Assembly: GCA_028281495.1 (NCBI GenBank)
Contig: JANQJU010000050.1
Location: 1 to 64,000 of the forward strand
Origin: SAR324 cluster bacterium
GTDB lineage: Bacteria > SAR324 > NAC60-12
Length of the DNA stretch: 64,000 nucleotides
Direction of reading: 5' to 3'
In this document: positions 51,194-60,983 of the stretch, one piece after another
Layout of the letters: each line of letters begins with the position of its first letter
How positions within the stretch are numbered: the first letter of the stretch is position 1
Notes under the pieces: generated by a model
Told to the model about the DNA's origin: nothing
What the model saw: only the letters and a program-made list of their open reading frames with translations
Databases searched by the model: none
Program-made: the position numbers and the translations under genes

Positions 51194-53758
51194 CTACGGT
51201 GTATCCATTGTGTGCAATTGTTCAACGATACAGTCAACCGCTTCCCCTATCGCTTCTAGGTTGATCGGACTGAACCATTCGGGGGCACAAAATGAGGCTG
51301 GAATGAAAGAAGACTCAATAGTATACGGGGCCAGAGTATCCTGAAATTCCTCTCCAAAAATTGGATCGAGGGCCGACTCAAATTCTACGATGTTGTCAAA
51401 GGGGTGATCCACCAATTGTTGTAAGTGGTGTGCCAATTGACGGACAGTTTCAGGTGCATGAGTGCCTTCTAGGCGTTGAACAAGCGATTGAATCGTTTCT
51501 GAACTCAACCGATATTGCCCTCGAGGAACCGGTTGAGGAACGGTGAGCAGCACGGGGGTTGTGGGAAACTGATGGCGTAGAAGCTGTGATTCCGAAATGA
51601 AGCTACTGACTTCATGAGCAATAAATGGACTGGCATCCAGATGAGAAAACTCATACTTCTCCATTTCCAGCCATTCTTTTTTACGAAGGTATTGATATAG
51701 CTCCGAAAACTCATTCAAGTCGACCGGTTCGGTAAAGAATACTTGTGAGGTACATTGGAATTCGCGGCAGAGGAAATCCAGGGCATTGTGCAACACCACA
51801 TCCTCTTGAATCGTGGTCCGAACAAAGTAGGCAAAAGTGACCAATCCAGGCACGTCTAAAGAAGTCTCGTCCGTCTGAATCAATACAGAAAATACCGGTT
51901 GTTTGTTCTTGTGGAAATACACATTGGCCCGTTTCTGAAGACGATCCTGGAAATCGGCAACGACTTCATCAGCGACGTACAATTGTCGTCGGATGTGCTC
52001 ATAAGCTGAGGGCTGATCGCCTTGTTCCTCCAAAAAGGCAGAATTAATCGAGGCTTTGTAGCGCATCTTCTGCATATCGGCCGACAACGCCCCCTGCCCT
52101 CGCTGACGATAACGGGGTGGCGGATCGCAGCAGACCATATTGTGGATACTGCACCCTTTGTCAGCTGCAAACACGGCCACATTGAAACGATGCTTCATCA
52201 GATAGCCTTCTTTGCGAAGACGGATCGAAACATCTCTTGGTGTGTTTTGACAGTTGTCTGAAATCAGAATGCAGTGGGCTACAATTCCATTTTCTCGGCG
52301 CCATTCCTTGTAGCGATCCATTTGTAGGGCAGTCTCTACGGTAAGAGCAGTTGCCTGCAAGATCCCATTGCCAAGGGAAGTGGCCAAACCTAATCCTGAA
52401 AAACTGAATGCCGTTTCGATGAACGCATACACCCATTCCAGTTTTTCTCGTAATACTCCCGATTCGTTGAACAAGGGCTGTCCCTGATTCACCACCCCCG
52501 TCACTTCTGAAAAAAAAGCGAGATGAATAGGATGTCCAACTAACGCCACGAGGAGTTCTTCCACGGCTCGAAACGCTATATCCAAACAGCCAGTCATCGA
52601 TCCTGAAATATCGAGCAGGAGACAAACGGGTCGCTTTTCGGCCCTCCGAACTTCTTCAGCAAGTGGGTAATGGCTAGGAGACGGTGGTGACGACTTTTGG
52701 TATTCTGGAACTTTCCCCAAATAGGCTGCTCGACGCTGGGGAATAGTCCACCGAATACTTTCTTCCTGAAATTCATCAAAGTAAAAGCTTGCTTGGGCTG
52801 TCACTGGGATCCCCTGCATGAATCGAGTCAACGATTCCGATTCTTGGGGATTGAGATCCGCTGACTTTCGTTCCAACTGGCTTTGCAACTCCGTGTGAAG
52901 CGTTTGGTTTTGAGTTTGTTCGGTTTCATACAGTCGAGCGGCATAAAGATAAGACGCATGATCGTAACGCCATCTCAACACATTCAAGAGGTGTTGATCG
53001 CTCAAGGACAATTTGATCAGACGAGCAAAATCCACCTCTAAATTCAAATGTGGATCAATCATCAAGTTCTCCCCATTCAATTGCAAACCCATCCCAGAAC
53101 ACAAACTTTCAAATTGGCTTTCTAAAAAAGAAAGTAGAATTGAAGGATGTTGCTGGAGGATTTGACTCCGGGCTGCGTTCTGGAGATCATTGGCCAAGGC
53201 TGGGTTGACATCCCAGGCCAACTCGGCTTCATGGAGGGACATCACATGGGCCTTGGCCGGGATACCTTGGACAGTGCGTAGGTAACCGGCGGTTAAGGAA
53301 ATCACGTCGGCTTGATTTTTTTTTGCTTGGGCTGCAAAGGAGTGCAAATCAGGGTGGGCTGCAACAATGTCCTCAATGTTGAGCTGATGAAAATTGTAAG
53401 TAGACAGCAACAGAAGCAACCGCGTGACTGCGATCAATTGCTGACGAGTGGTGGCATTCCAAAGCTTTTTATCTTGGAGGAGCGGATCGGGTTCGAACCA
53501 AAGATGCTGACCTTTGATATAGGGACGGATGTCAATACCAACGACCGCGGGAAAGAAATATTTCAAGTCAGTGCGAACAAACCGTGTGCCTTTGGCAGTT
53601 CGAAAAAACGCATGCTTGGGGCGCTTCAAGGCAAATCGGTTCAAAATCCCACAAATCTCTGGAATTAGATTTTTGAACGCATACCCAGAGAGATCTTCAG
53701 AAATGCTCTCGAATCGCTGTAATCGATACTGAATGAATGCTTCGACACTGCCGTCCAT
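51194..53758 (-). CDS. large von Willebrand factor A domain protein
   Basis: 854 residues, no signal peptide or membrane helix. The VWA domain (about 375-560) carries the metal-binding MIDAS sequence LLLDISGSMTGC (384-389) and further acidic loops. The N-terminal 370 residues are helical with no recognised family; the C-terminal 290 residues look mixed helix/sheet. Such cytosolic VWA proteins in bacteria commonly work with MoxR-type AAA ATPases in metal insertion or complex assembly, but no AAA gene is nearby. It converges on the PAS kinase; the 109 bases between contain the kinase-end duplication. Confidence 0.85.
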   Translation of the reverse strand: MDGSVEAFIQYRLQRFESISEDLSGYAFKNLIPEICGILNRFALKRPKHAFFRTAKGTRFVRTDLKYFFPAVVGIDIRPYIKGQHLWFEPDPLLQDKKLWNATTRQQLIAVTRLLLLLSTYNFHQLNIEDIVAAHPDLHSFAAQAKKNQADVISLTAGYLRTVQGIPAKAHVMSLHEAELAWDVNPALANDLQNAARSQILQQHPSILLSFLESQFESLCSGMGLQLNGENLMIDPHLNLEVDFARLIKLSLSDQHLLNVLRWRYDHASYLYAARLYETEQTQNQTLHTELQSQLERKSADLNPQESESLTRFMQGIPVTAQASFYFDEFQEESIRWTIPQRRAAYLGKVPEYQKSSPPSPSHYPLAEEVRRAEKRPVCLLLDISGSMTGCLDIAFRAVEELLVALVGHPIHLAFFSEVTGVVNQGQPLFNESGVLREKLEWVYAFIETAFSFSGLGLATSLGNGILQATALTVETALQMDRYKEWRRENGIVAHCILISDNCQNTPRDVSIRLRKEGYLMKHRFNVAVFAADKGCSIHNMVCCDPPPRYRQRGQGALSADMQKMRYKASINSAFLEEQGDQPSAYEHIRRQLYVADEVVADFQDRLQKRANVYFHKNKQPVFSVLIQTDETSLDVPGLVTFAYFVRTTIQEDVVLHNALDFLCREFQCTSQVFFTEPVDLNEFSELYQYLRKKEWLEMEKYEFSHLDASPFIAHEVSSFISESQLLRHQFPTTPVLLTVPQPVPRGQYRLSSETIQSLVQRLEGTHAPETVRQLAHHLQQLVDHPFDNIVEFESALDPIFGEEFQDTLAPYTIESSFIPASFCAPEWFSPINLEAIGEAVDCIVEQLHTMDTP

Positions 53759-53817
53759 TGTCCAACAATGAGCTTGACCTTTAGGCTATGGATTCGGCTT
53801 ATATTGAAAAGTGAGTA

Positions 53818-54321
53818 CTAGGCAGATGGCAGCACCCAGTCCGCAGGTCGAACTTTATTCACCTTCGCGACAATGGTTTCTCCGGTACCCGTATGAAAGC
53901 CGATTTTTCGAGGACGATACCCCCCAATCTCAATCCCTACAATATGAATCTGAAGGCGTTCCAAAATTTCGCAGCCAACTTCTACATTCTTTTCATGGAT
54001 GGGCATGTGCTGCCGAGTACCTTGGAGATTGCGGGAGCCGCCATAGACCTGAGCTTCAAGATGTTGTTTATTCGACCCGTTTTCCGAAAACATCTGAACC
54101 AGGGAAAAGATTGCGGGAGCCGCATAAAGCGTGGTCGACGGTTTGTCGGGTTCTCGAATCGGTAATGAATAATGAGCCATGCCACCCACTTTCTTGAGTC
54201 GATCAAATAAAGTGAGTGTCACTCCAGAGGTTACAACAGACCACAGCCACATGGGATAAGACGGCATAAAAACATGCCCTGGAGATAGAAACGGAAGTTG
54301 TGGGGGTTTACGAACAATCAT
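53818..54321 (-). CDS. cheD: CheD-like chemoreceptor deamidase homologue without catalytic Cys
   Basis: 167 residues with GAGGG before the ATG. The fold signature of CheD is clear: FLSPGHVFMPSYP, GVTLTLFDRLKKVGGMAHYSLPI, EAQVYGGSRNLQG, VGCEILERLQIHIVGIEIGGYRPRKIGFHTGTGETIVAKV. CheD deamidates glutamines in receptors through a Cys-His-Thr set; the His of GGMAH is kept, but the position of the Cys in the usual LGSCV reads TSGV (codons ACC TCT GGA GTG), so Gly replaces Cys. It probably lacks deamidase activity and may act as a CheC/receptor-binding adaptor. It is divergent from the globin receptor gene, 300 bases away. Confidence 0.85.
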   Translation of the reverse strand: MIVRKPPQLPFLSPGHVFMPSYPMWLWSVVTSGVTLTLFDRLKKVGGMAHYSLPIREPDKPSTTLYAAPAIFSLVQMFSENGSNKQHLEAQVYGGSRNLQGTRQHMPIHEKNVEVGCEILERLQIHIVGIEIGGYRPRKIGFHTGTGETIVAKVNKVRPADWVLPSA

Positions 54322-54622
54322 CAGTTGCCCTCATGATAAAGAGAAAAATATCAAAGAAACAAATATCATTTCTCAAAATTTGCAGCAATTATGCCAGGAA
54401 ACAAAACGTTTCGAGAAGAAAACTGGTAACCAACCATCACAATATATGGATTGAAATCGTTGAGTAGTTTTGTTTGTAGTTTGGTTTTGCCTATGTTGAT
54501 TTTATGTTGTAACTATGTTGTATTTACCAAACATGAAGAAGAGGCTCACTGTGTCTCACATCCCCCAGCACAGTGATACTTCTGCATGAAATATACCCAG
54601 TGGAAACAGAGAGGAGAGAGTA
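54322..54622. other. intergenic region between cheD-like and globin-receptor genes
   Basis: 301 bases of AT-rich DNA with TATGTTG three times between 54491 and 54520, a GAAAC/GTTTC mini-hairpin near 54400 and a GAGAGGAGAG ribosome site at about 54609. It is the divergent control region for both genes; no clear -35/-10 pair or operator was identified. Confidence 0.5.
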
Positions 54623-57600
54623 ATGCAGCCCGACCAGCCCGAAAATGATTCAGGACTCAATATTGAAATATTGGAAACTAGCTTTAAAGCGCTGACTCCC
54701 CAAGGACCAGCCTTAATCAAGCGGTTTTATGAGGTTTTGTTCGAACGATACCCTGGCGTGAAGCCCCTATTTGCGAAAACCTCAATGCGCCGGCAAGAAA
54801 AGCATCTTTGGAATTCGCTCAAATTGGTGGTCAGCAACCTGCGCAAACCCGATGCCTTGTTGCCTGCTCTAAAAAGTTTGGGCGTGAAACATCAAACGTA
54901 TCAAGCTCAGCCGGAGCATTACGGTGCCGTTGCTGAAACTCTCTTGGATGTGATGGCCGATTTTGCTGGGGATTTATGGACTCCTGAGGTGCATAATGCT
55001 TGGCAAGAAGCACTAAATGTTGTAGCAAAGACGATGTTGGATGCCTATACAACAGAAGGCCCGGAAGCCCAGGAAACCACCGAATCTCATGACCCTTATC
55101 CCGAACCGGTAGAGCCTCTTTCTACCCGTCAGGATACTGACCCCGTACAAATTACATCTTCAACAACGAAGGAGGATCATATGTCTAACGAAGGGACAAA
55201 CCTTGATATCAATATGTTTCGAGCTGCAGTCGATGGGGCTGGCGTCAGCATTATGATGTGTGATCGGGATCTAAAAATCACGTATGTCAACCAAGCCACC
55301 ACGGAAATGATTGCCAGAAATCTTGATACCTTCAAAAGAGAGTATCCAGGGTTTAGCTTGGCAAAGTTGGTAGGGACCAGCATCGATACCTTTCACAGCA
55401 ACCCGCAGCACCAACGCCGTATCCTGAGTGATCCCGCCAACCTTCCTTATGTGACTGATATTCAGGTAGGTTCTCTGACGTTTCAGTTGAATGTCACCGC
55501 AATCGTTGGCGATGACGGCAGATATGTCGGGAACACCTTAGAGTGGTCGGATGTGACTGCTGCTCGAGCCAAAGATGACGAAGCGGCTCGACTGATGTCT
55601 TCGATTGAAGGCGCTGCCGGAGCAATGATGACCTGTAATCGAGATTTGATCATTACCTATGCAAATCCGTCTACCGTCAAGATGATGCAGGACAATTTAC
55701 AGACATTCCAACAGGTATTTCCCGGCTTCAACCTGAGTAAGCTGGTTGGAACATGCGTAGACATTTTCCATAAAGACCCTCAGCATCAACGGCGAATCCT
55801 CAACAATCCCGCAAACTTGCCCTACTTAACTGATATCAAAGTAGGACCTTTGATTTTCAGCCTGAATGTAACAGCGATGCAAGACGCTCAAGGTGAATAC
55901 ATTGGCAATACACTCGAATGGGCCAATGTTACTGAGATTCGAGACAAAGATGATGAGGCCGCTCGCTTGCAATCTTCCATCACCGGGGCATCAACGGCAA
56001 TAATGACCTGTGACCGAGATTTAATTATCAACTATGCAAATCCCTCCACCATACAGATGGTCGAAGAGAATCTAGCGGTGTTTCAGAAAGTTTTCCCTGG
56101 CTTTAGTTTAAACAATTTGGTGGGGACGTGCGTGGATATTTTCCATAAAGATCCAGCCCACCAACGCCGCCTGTTAAACAATCCAGACAACTTGCCTTAT
56201 ATGACAGACATTCGAGTAGGGGACTTGATCTTCAGTCTCAATGTCACTGCAATGCAAGATGCTCAGGGCAACTATATCGGCAATACACTCGAATGGGCTA
56301 ACGTCACTGCCAATCGAGCCAAAGAAGATGAAACAGCCCGCTTGCAATCTTCAATCACTGGAGCCTCGACGGCGATCATGACCTGCGACCGAGATTTAAT
56401 CATAACGTATATGAATCCCGCTACCGCCAAAATGGTTGAAGAGAACCTGCCCTCTTTCCGAAAAGCTTTTCCTGGCTTCGATTTGAACACGCTCATCGGT
56501 TCGTGTGTGGATATATTCCACAAAGACCCCTCCCATCAGCGTCGAGTATTAGCCAACCCAGACAATCTACCTTATCTTACTGATATCCAAATTTCGGGTT
56601 TGACCTTCAGTTTGAATGTCACGGCGATGCAAGATGCGGAAGGAAACTATATCGGCAACACCCTGGAGTGGGCCAATGTTTCAGAAACCCGTGCAAAAGA
56701 GACGGAAGTTTCTCGATTGTCCTCCATGATTGAAGAGGCTGCGACCAACTTTATGGTCTGCAACCGCGACTTGGAAATCACTTACTGCAATCCCTCTGTG
56801 GTCAATTTGTTGAGTAAATACAAAACGAAATTGCAGTCGGTGTTTAGCAATTTTGATCCAGAAAGATTGATTGGAACCTGTATTGATGATTTTCACAAAA
56901 ATCCGACCCATCAACGTCGTATTCTGGGTGACGTCAACAGTCTTCCTTATAAAACGGAGATCAATGTAGCCGGATTGGAATTCGGACTCAATGCAACGGC
57001 TCTGGTTGATTCCGATGGCAATCATATTGGAAATGCTGTTGAGTGGATCGATTACAATGACCGAGCTGTTTATAGCAATGAGGTGAATCGAGTCTATACT
57101 GCGATTATGGAAGGAAGCTTGAGCGAACGCGGTGATATGGAAATTATGTCAGACGCCTATAAGCCCATGGTGAAGAATATCAATGCCATTATTGAAGCCA
57201 TTGTGGAACCGATTGCTGAAATTCAGCGACGCTTGGGAGAAGTGGCCGTAGGGGATGTCAAAGCGTTTGTGACCGGAGATTACAAGGGAGACCATGCGAC
57301 CTTAAAAAATGCGCTTAACAACACACTACAATCTTTAAATGAACTGGCCAACGCTGCCGAAGAGATTGCTCGGGGGAATCTGACCGTTCACGTCCAGCCA
57401 AAATCGGATGTTGATGCAATGGGGAAATCAATTCAAATGATTTTAAGTAGCCTGAACCAGATGTTGAGTGAGTTTAAGATTTCTGTCGAACAGGTGGCCA
57501 CAGGATCCAACGAAATCGCATTGGGAAGTCAGTCATTAGCTCAAGGCGCTACCCAACAAGCCAGTTCTCTGGAACAAATCAGTGCTTCCATGAGCGAAAT

Positions 57601-58567
57601 CAACAATCAAACGGCTTTGAATGCAGAAAATGCGACCCAAGCGAATCAGTTGGCGATGAACGCACGAAAGAGCGGAGCCACTGGAGATCAACAAATGCAG
57701 GAAATGATCAAAGCCATGTCGGCTATTGCCAATTCCAGCCAGGAAATTTCTAAGATTATCAAAGTGATTGATGACATCGCATTCCAGACCAACTTGTTGG
57801 CGTTGAACGCGGCGGTGGAAGCAGCACGTGCTGGGGTGCATGGAAAAGGCTTTGCTGTGGTGGCAAATGAAGTGCGCAGCCTCGCTGCTCGCAGTGCCAA
57901 TGCAGCAAAAGAAACCACCGAGATGATTGAAAATTCTATTCGCAGTGTGCAAGACGGCACTGAGATCGCCAATGGTACTGCGGAGGCCTTGACCGAAATT
58001 GTAGAAGTGGTGGGCAAGGTGAGCGATTTGGTGAGCGAGATCGAAGCGGCGAGTAAAGAACAATCGGAAAGCATCGGACAGATCAATCAAGGCCTCACTC
58101 AAATTGAGCAAGTGACTCAACAGAACACAGCCAATGCAGAACAAAGTGCCGCTGCCGCAGAAGAACTTTCAGGACAAGCGGCCCATCTGAAACAACAGCT
58201 TACCAAGTTTCAATTGAAAGAAATCACAACACAAGCAGGCTTGCCCGATGGCATCACCCCAGAGATGCTGGATGCAATCAAGCAGTATTTGACCCTACAA
58301 GGAGGGCCTGCCTTACCACAGCCACAAGCGGCTGCTTTGCCCCAAGCACCTCAAGCGCCAGGAGCTTACCCTCAAGCACCTCAGGCACCAGGAGCTTACC
58401 CTCAAGCACCAGGCATGGGACCACAACAACCCATGGGTGCTCCCAACATTGGACCCGCGGCAACACCTCCGGCACCGGCAGGTCCACGGACTGGAGCACC
58501 GCAAGGAAAGCAAGTGGGGCCTAATCAAATCATCAAACTCGACGACGATGATTTTGGCCGGTTCTAG
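54623..58567 (+). CDS. globin-coupled, five-PAS methyl-accepting chemotaxis protein
   Basis: 1314 residues, no membrane helix, so a cytosolic receptor. An N-terminal flavohemoglobin-type globin (about 15-145) has proximal His90 in LGVKHQTY, distal Gln58 and Tyr36 (FYEVLFERYP). Five PAS domains of about 125 residues follow (from about 197, 324, 449, 574 and 699), each keeping FHxxPxHQRR and, in four of five, GNTLEW(A/S)xV, the fifth having GNAVEW. HAMP (about 860-925) and the signalling domain follow, with tip IAFQTNLLALNAAVEAARAG and GKGFAVVANEVRSLAARS. The tail is Pro/Ala-rich with an APQAPGAYPQ repeat and ends DDDDFGRF. The His/Trp signature resembles that of Aer2-type heme PAS domains, so up to six hemes are possible. 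CheD homologue adjacent. Confidence 0.93.
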   Translation: MQPDQPENDSGLNIEILETSFKALTPQGPALIKRFYEVLFERYPGVKPLFAKTSMRRQEKHLWNSLKLVVSNLRKPDALLPALKSLGVKHQTYQAQPEHYGAVAETLLDVMADFAGDLWTPEVHNAWQEALNVVAKTMLDAYTTEGPEAQETTESHDPYPEPVEPLSTRQDTDPVQITSSTTKEDHMSNEGTNLDINMFRAAVDGAGVSIMMCDRDLKITYVNQATTEMIARNLDTFKREYPGFSLAKLVGTSIDTFHSNPQHQRRILSDPANLPYVTDIQVGSLTFQLNVTAIVGDDGRYVGNTLEWSDVTAARAKDDEAARLMSSIEGAAGAMMTCNRDLIITYANPSTVKMMQDNLQTFQQVFPGFNLSKLVGTCVDIFHKDPQHQRRILNNPANLPYLTDIKVGPLIFSLNVTAMQDAQGEYIGNTLEWANVTEIRDKDDEAARLQSSITGASTAIMTCDRDLIINYANPSTIQMVEENLAVFQKVFPGFSLNNLVGTCVDIFHKDPAHQRRLLNNPDNLPYMTDIRVGDLIFSLNVTAMQDAQGNYIGNTLEWANVTANRAKEDETARLQSSITGASTAIMTCDRDLIITYMNPATAKMVEENLPSFRKAFPGFDLNTLIGSCVDIFHKDPSHQRRVLANPDNLPYLTDIQISGLTFSLNVTAMQDAEGNYIGNTLEWANVSETRAKETEVSRLSSMIEEAATNFMVCNRDLEITYCNPSVVNLLSKYKTKLQSVFSNFDPERLIGTCIDDFHKNPTHQRRILGDVNSLPYKTEINVAGLEFGLNATALVDSDGNHIGNAVEWIDYNDRAVYSNEVNRVYTAIMEGSLSERGDMEIMSDAYKPMVKNINAIIEAIVEPIAEIQRRLGEVAVGDVKAFVTGDYKGDHATLKNALNNTLQSLNELANAAEEIARGNLTVHVQPKSDVDAMGKSIQMILSSLNQMLSEFKISVEQVATGSNEIALGSQSLAQGATQQASSLEQISASMSEINNQTALNAENATQANQLAMNARKSGATGDQQMQEMIKAMSAIANSSQEISKIIKVIDDIAFQTNLLALNAAVEAARAGVHGKGFAVVANEVRSLAARSANAAKETTEMIENSIRSVQDGTEIANGTAEALTEIVEVVGKVSDLVSEIEAASKEQSESIGQINQGLTQIEQVTQQNTANAEQSAAAAEELSGQAAHLKQQLTKFQLKEITTQAGLPDGITPEMLDAIKQYLTLQGGPALPQPQAAALPQAPQAPGAYPQAPQAPGAYPQAPGMGPQQPMGAPNIGPAATPPAPAGPRTGAPQGKQVGPNQIIKLDDDDFGRF
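55215..57075 (+). repeat. five tandem PAS-coding repeats of about 375 bp
   Basis: Within the receptor gene, five copies of a 125-codon unit begin near 55215, 55595, 55970, 56345 and 56720. Copies 2-4 are the most alike (FHKDP.HQRR, LNVTAMQDA, GNTLEWANV); copies 1 and 5 are more diverged. This fits growth of the array by internal duplication of the middle unit. Confidence 0.9.
58343..58413 (+). repeat. 30-bp tandem repeat coding the Pro/Ala tail
   Basis: 58343-58372 and 58373-58402 differ at two bases, and 11 further bases start a third copy. Each unit encodes QAPQAPGAYP in the flexible C-terminal tail of the receptor. Confidence 0.9.
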
Positions 58568-58593
58568 TTGATCCGGCAAAAAACCAGATCCAT

Positions 58594-58647
58594 GCCGTCA
58601 TATTCATCGACCGATATAAAGCGATGCAGTATGGCGGCTTTTTTTTT
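58594..58647 (+). terminator. intrinsic terminator of the globin-receptor gene
   Basis: GCCGTCATATTCATCG (58594-58609) pairs with CGATGCAGTATGGCGGC (58622-58638), leaving a short loop and a few mismatches, followed by nine T (58639-58647). It lies 27 bases past the stop. Confidence 0.88.
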
Positions 58648-58673
58648 GGAAATTTTACAGAATAGGATATCAA

Positions 58674-58958
58674 ATGATCACAGTTGGCATGAATTATCAC
58701 CTGATTCCAGGAAAGGAAGAGATATTTGAAAACGCATTTTTGAAAGTCTTGGAAGCCATGCAAGGCATTGAAGGACACCAAGAAACGCATCTTTTTCGCG
58801 ATGTTCAAAATGCTAGTGCTTACTTGGTTGTATCGGAATGGGATTCTCGCGATGCATTCAACAACTTCATTCGTTCGGATCAATTTGCCAAAGTCACAAA
58901 TTGGGGCAAAACCCAAGTACTTGCCAGCCAACCAAAGCACGAAATTTACGAAAAATAA
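58674..58958 (+). CDS. ABM-superfamily (antibiotic biosynthesis) monooxygenase
   Basis: 94 residues, dimeric alpha/beta-barrel family including IsdG/HmoB heme oxygenases and quinol monooxygenases. MITVGMNYHLIPGKEE, HLFRDV, SEWDSRDAFNNFIRSDQF are typical; Asn7 and Trp56 sit at places used by IsdG enzymes, but its catalytic His is absent (region FAKVTNWG). So a heme role, attractive beside a heme-based receptor, is unproven. AT-rich start region after a strong terminator shows its own transcription. The stop directly abuts the convergent UbiB-like gene. Confidence 0.82.
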   Translation: MITVGMNYHLIPGKEEIFENAFLKVLEAMQGIEGHQETHLFRDVQNASAYLVVSEWDSRDAFNNFIRSDQFAKVTNWGKTQVLASQPKHEIYEK

Positions 58959-60509
58959 TCACTCCATCCACACACGAATTTCTTTATCCAGTTCCGCAAT
59001 ATCCAAGCGAAATAACTCGCCCGGTCGATACAGATTGCGGCGCACTTCATCTACTATTTGCTCCAAGGAAATGCCGCGCTCTTCGATTTTTTCTACAGTT
59101 TCCGGCGGAATCAAGTCGGGGAGATTGTTGACAGAAGCGCGTTTCATCGTCAACTGAACCTTCATTCGTCCTTTTTCTCGAACCAAGATTTTAAGGTAAG
59201 ACGCCATACTTTCATAAGTGGTTCCCCTTGAGACCGTGGGAGCTTGCAAGCGTTGCAATGCTTCGGCATGGCGTTCCAACCGCTGCAGAACAAAAGGGCG
59301 CAACCAGATAGGGCTGTTCAGATGTTGTAGATAATAAAATAGTCCAATGAAAGCACGAGTGAGCAATAGCATTTTTGCAGGAGCGGCAATACGCAAATTC
59401 CAACGATCTTCAGCTAAGATAGCAGAGGCTCGCTCACTACGATTCCACAAACTGAAATCGTATTTTCCCAAACTAAGAAAGGGCTCTAGCATCAATTCAG
59501 TGAGTGCTGGAAGACGATGAGCCAAAGGTTCTAAATAGTCCGGATTGAATTGAAGAGATACGTACCAGGGGTACGGGTCATGGTTGCCTTGCTCCAATGC
59601 TCCCTGAAATAACTTCAGTAGGGCATGACGCTGAGGAAGCGGTAAATCGGCAGTACATCCAAAATCATATAAAATCACCTCCACACCGGAGGGTTTCCGA
59701 CGAAAAGCATAATTCCCTGGATGGGGGTCGGCATGGAATAACCCTTGATCAAATACAGTATGAAAAAAGACCTCGGCCAGTACTTTTTGGATGGCATGCT
59801 TTTCAGAATCGGTCCAAGTGGAACAGACAGTTGTGAAGTCGTCACCAGAATGCCATTCCGACACCAGAACCTGATCTCCGCACAAATCCTCGATAAGAGC
59901 TGGAACCACCCACCCTGAACTAGAACTGTTCCGTTGAATATGATGAAAAGAACGCTGTCTGGCCGCTTCATGACGATAATCCAATTCATGTTGAATGGTC
60001 TGCGTAATCACGTCTTGATAGCTTTGGGTATCAAACCCCTGTTTCAAGCCACCAAATGGAGTGGAAAGCCACCCCACCAGTTTCAAGTCAGCCTGAATCG
60101 CAGTTTCAATATCCGGATAACGGACTTTAATCGCAACTTCACGACCATCCTGCAAAAAAGCTCGATGGACTTGCCCCAAAGAAGCAGCATGTGCGTTTTC
60201 TTCTATCGAATGCAGCACTTCAAGCGGGTCTTTTCCCCAAGTGCTTTTTAAGACATCCAAGATGATATCCAGACCTACGGCCTCACCACGATTGGTCAAG
60301 GTTACAAACTCGTTGTCCAAGCCCTGTTGAGAAGACATGGAAAGAATTTGCCCTACCTTTTGGGGAAGGCCTTTAAGACGTCCCATGCTTTGGATCAAAT
60401 AATCCCGTGCACTGGCTTTCACACGATCTTCTTCACTTTTCTTCAATTTGCGAGCCTGAAATCCCAACTGGGTGATGGCCCAACTCCGTGACAGCACATG
60501 TTTTTTCAT
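58959..60509 (-). CDS. ABC1/UbiB-family atypical kinase
   Basis: 516 residues of the AarF/UbiB/ADCK family, needed for ubiquinone synthesis in some members. Visible: the KxGQ motif KVGQ (51-54), the Ala-rich loop NAHAASLGQVHRA (about 108-120) replacing a P-loop, Lys in EVAIKVRYPDIE, EWHSGDD, and catalytic FHADPHPGNYAFR and LYDFGCTADLP. No C-terminal membrane anchor is evident, unlike canonical UbiB, so a paralogous role is possible. ATG with AAGG upstream. No other ubi gene is in the window. Confidence 0.88.
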   Translation of the reverse strand: MKKHVLSRSWAITQLGFQARKLKKSEEDRVKASARDYLIQSMGRLKGLPQKVGQILSMSSQQGLDNEFVTLTNRGEAVGLDIILDVLKSTWGKDPLEVLHSIEENAHAASLGQVHRAFLQDGREVAIKVRYPDIETAIQADLKLVGWLSTPFGGLKQGFDTQSYQDVITQTIQHELDYRHEAARQRSFHHIQRNSSSSGWVVPALIEDLCGDQVLVSEWHSGDDFTTVCSTWTDSEKHAIQKVLAEVFFHTVFDQGLFHADPHPGNYAFRRKPSGVEVILYDFGCTADLPLPQRHALLKLFQGALEQGNHDPYPWYVSLQFNPDYLEPLAHRLPALTELMLEPFLSLGKYDFSLWNRSERASAILAEDRWNLRIAAPAKMLLLTRAFIGLFYYLQHLNSPIWLRPFVLQRLERHAEALQRLQAPTVSRGTTYESMASYLKILVREKGRMKVQLTMKRASVNNLPDLIPPETVEKIEERGISLEQIVDEVRRNLYRPGELFRLDIAELDKEIRVWME

Positions 60510-60789
60510 CTTTAACCTTCCTCATCACAAACAGAAAATTTCTCCAATAATTTGGAGCCTCTCCCTGCTTTCTTGCAAGAGCTTTTCCAAAGAGTTCCTC
60601 ATAAAGCCCCCCCAATTTTACACCAAAACCGTACGAAGTGTGAGCTTTTTGGAAAGTATTGTATGCTCAAGAACCTAATCCGAAAGATAAAAATTTGAGT
60701 TCGAATTCAGTCTTTCTATATTATTATATTTGTATTTGTATCAGCTTTTTTTGATGAATAGATTGTAATTTTTATCTCATTAAAAACAC

Positions 60790-60819
60790 TTGACATATAA
60801 GTTTGAATTGGTGTCTTAT
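60790..60819 (+). promoter_or_regulatory. sigma70-like promoter for the HTH gene
   Basis: TTGACA (60790-60795) and TCTTAT (60814-60819) with an 18-base spacer, in an AT-rich stretch 60690-60830. A 69-codon frame at 60838-61047 would start 12 bases after the predicted start point; it overlaps the HTH gene in another frame and is not supported as a gene. The remaining gap 60510-60789 shows no further gene. Confidence 0.5.
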
Positions 60820-60983
60820 TAGAGGGTTGAAATATCGATGAAGAGCGGCCTATCACGAGTATTAAAAATAGAAACTGAAACGAGCAGGCAAGGATCGGAG
60901 GGATTAACGCATTGGATCTTAAATGATAAGAGAATCAGCGCATTCTTACCTACAAATCATCGCCCAACAGTAACGACAATACA

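Noticed and set aside
57536..58144. Long minus-strand open frames inside the receptor signalling domain
   Set aside because: Antisense shadows of the conserved methyl-accepting domain.
58561..58581. GCCGG/CCGGC hairpin at the receptor stop codon as terminator
   Set aside because: It is followed by A residues; the stronger stem with nine T lies just downstream at 58594-58647.
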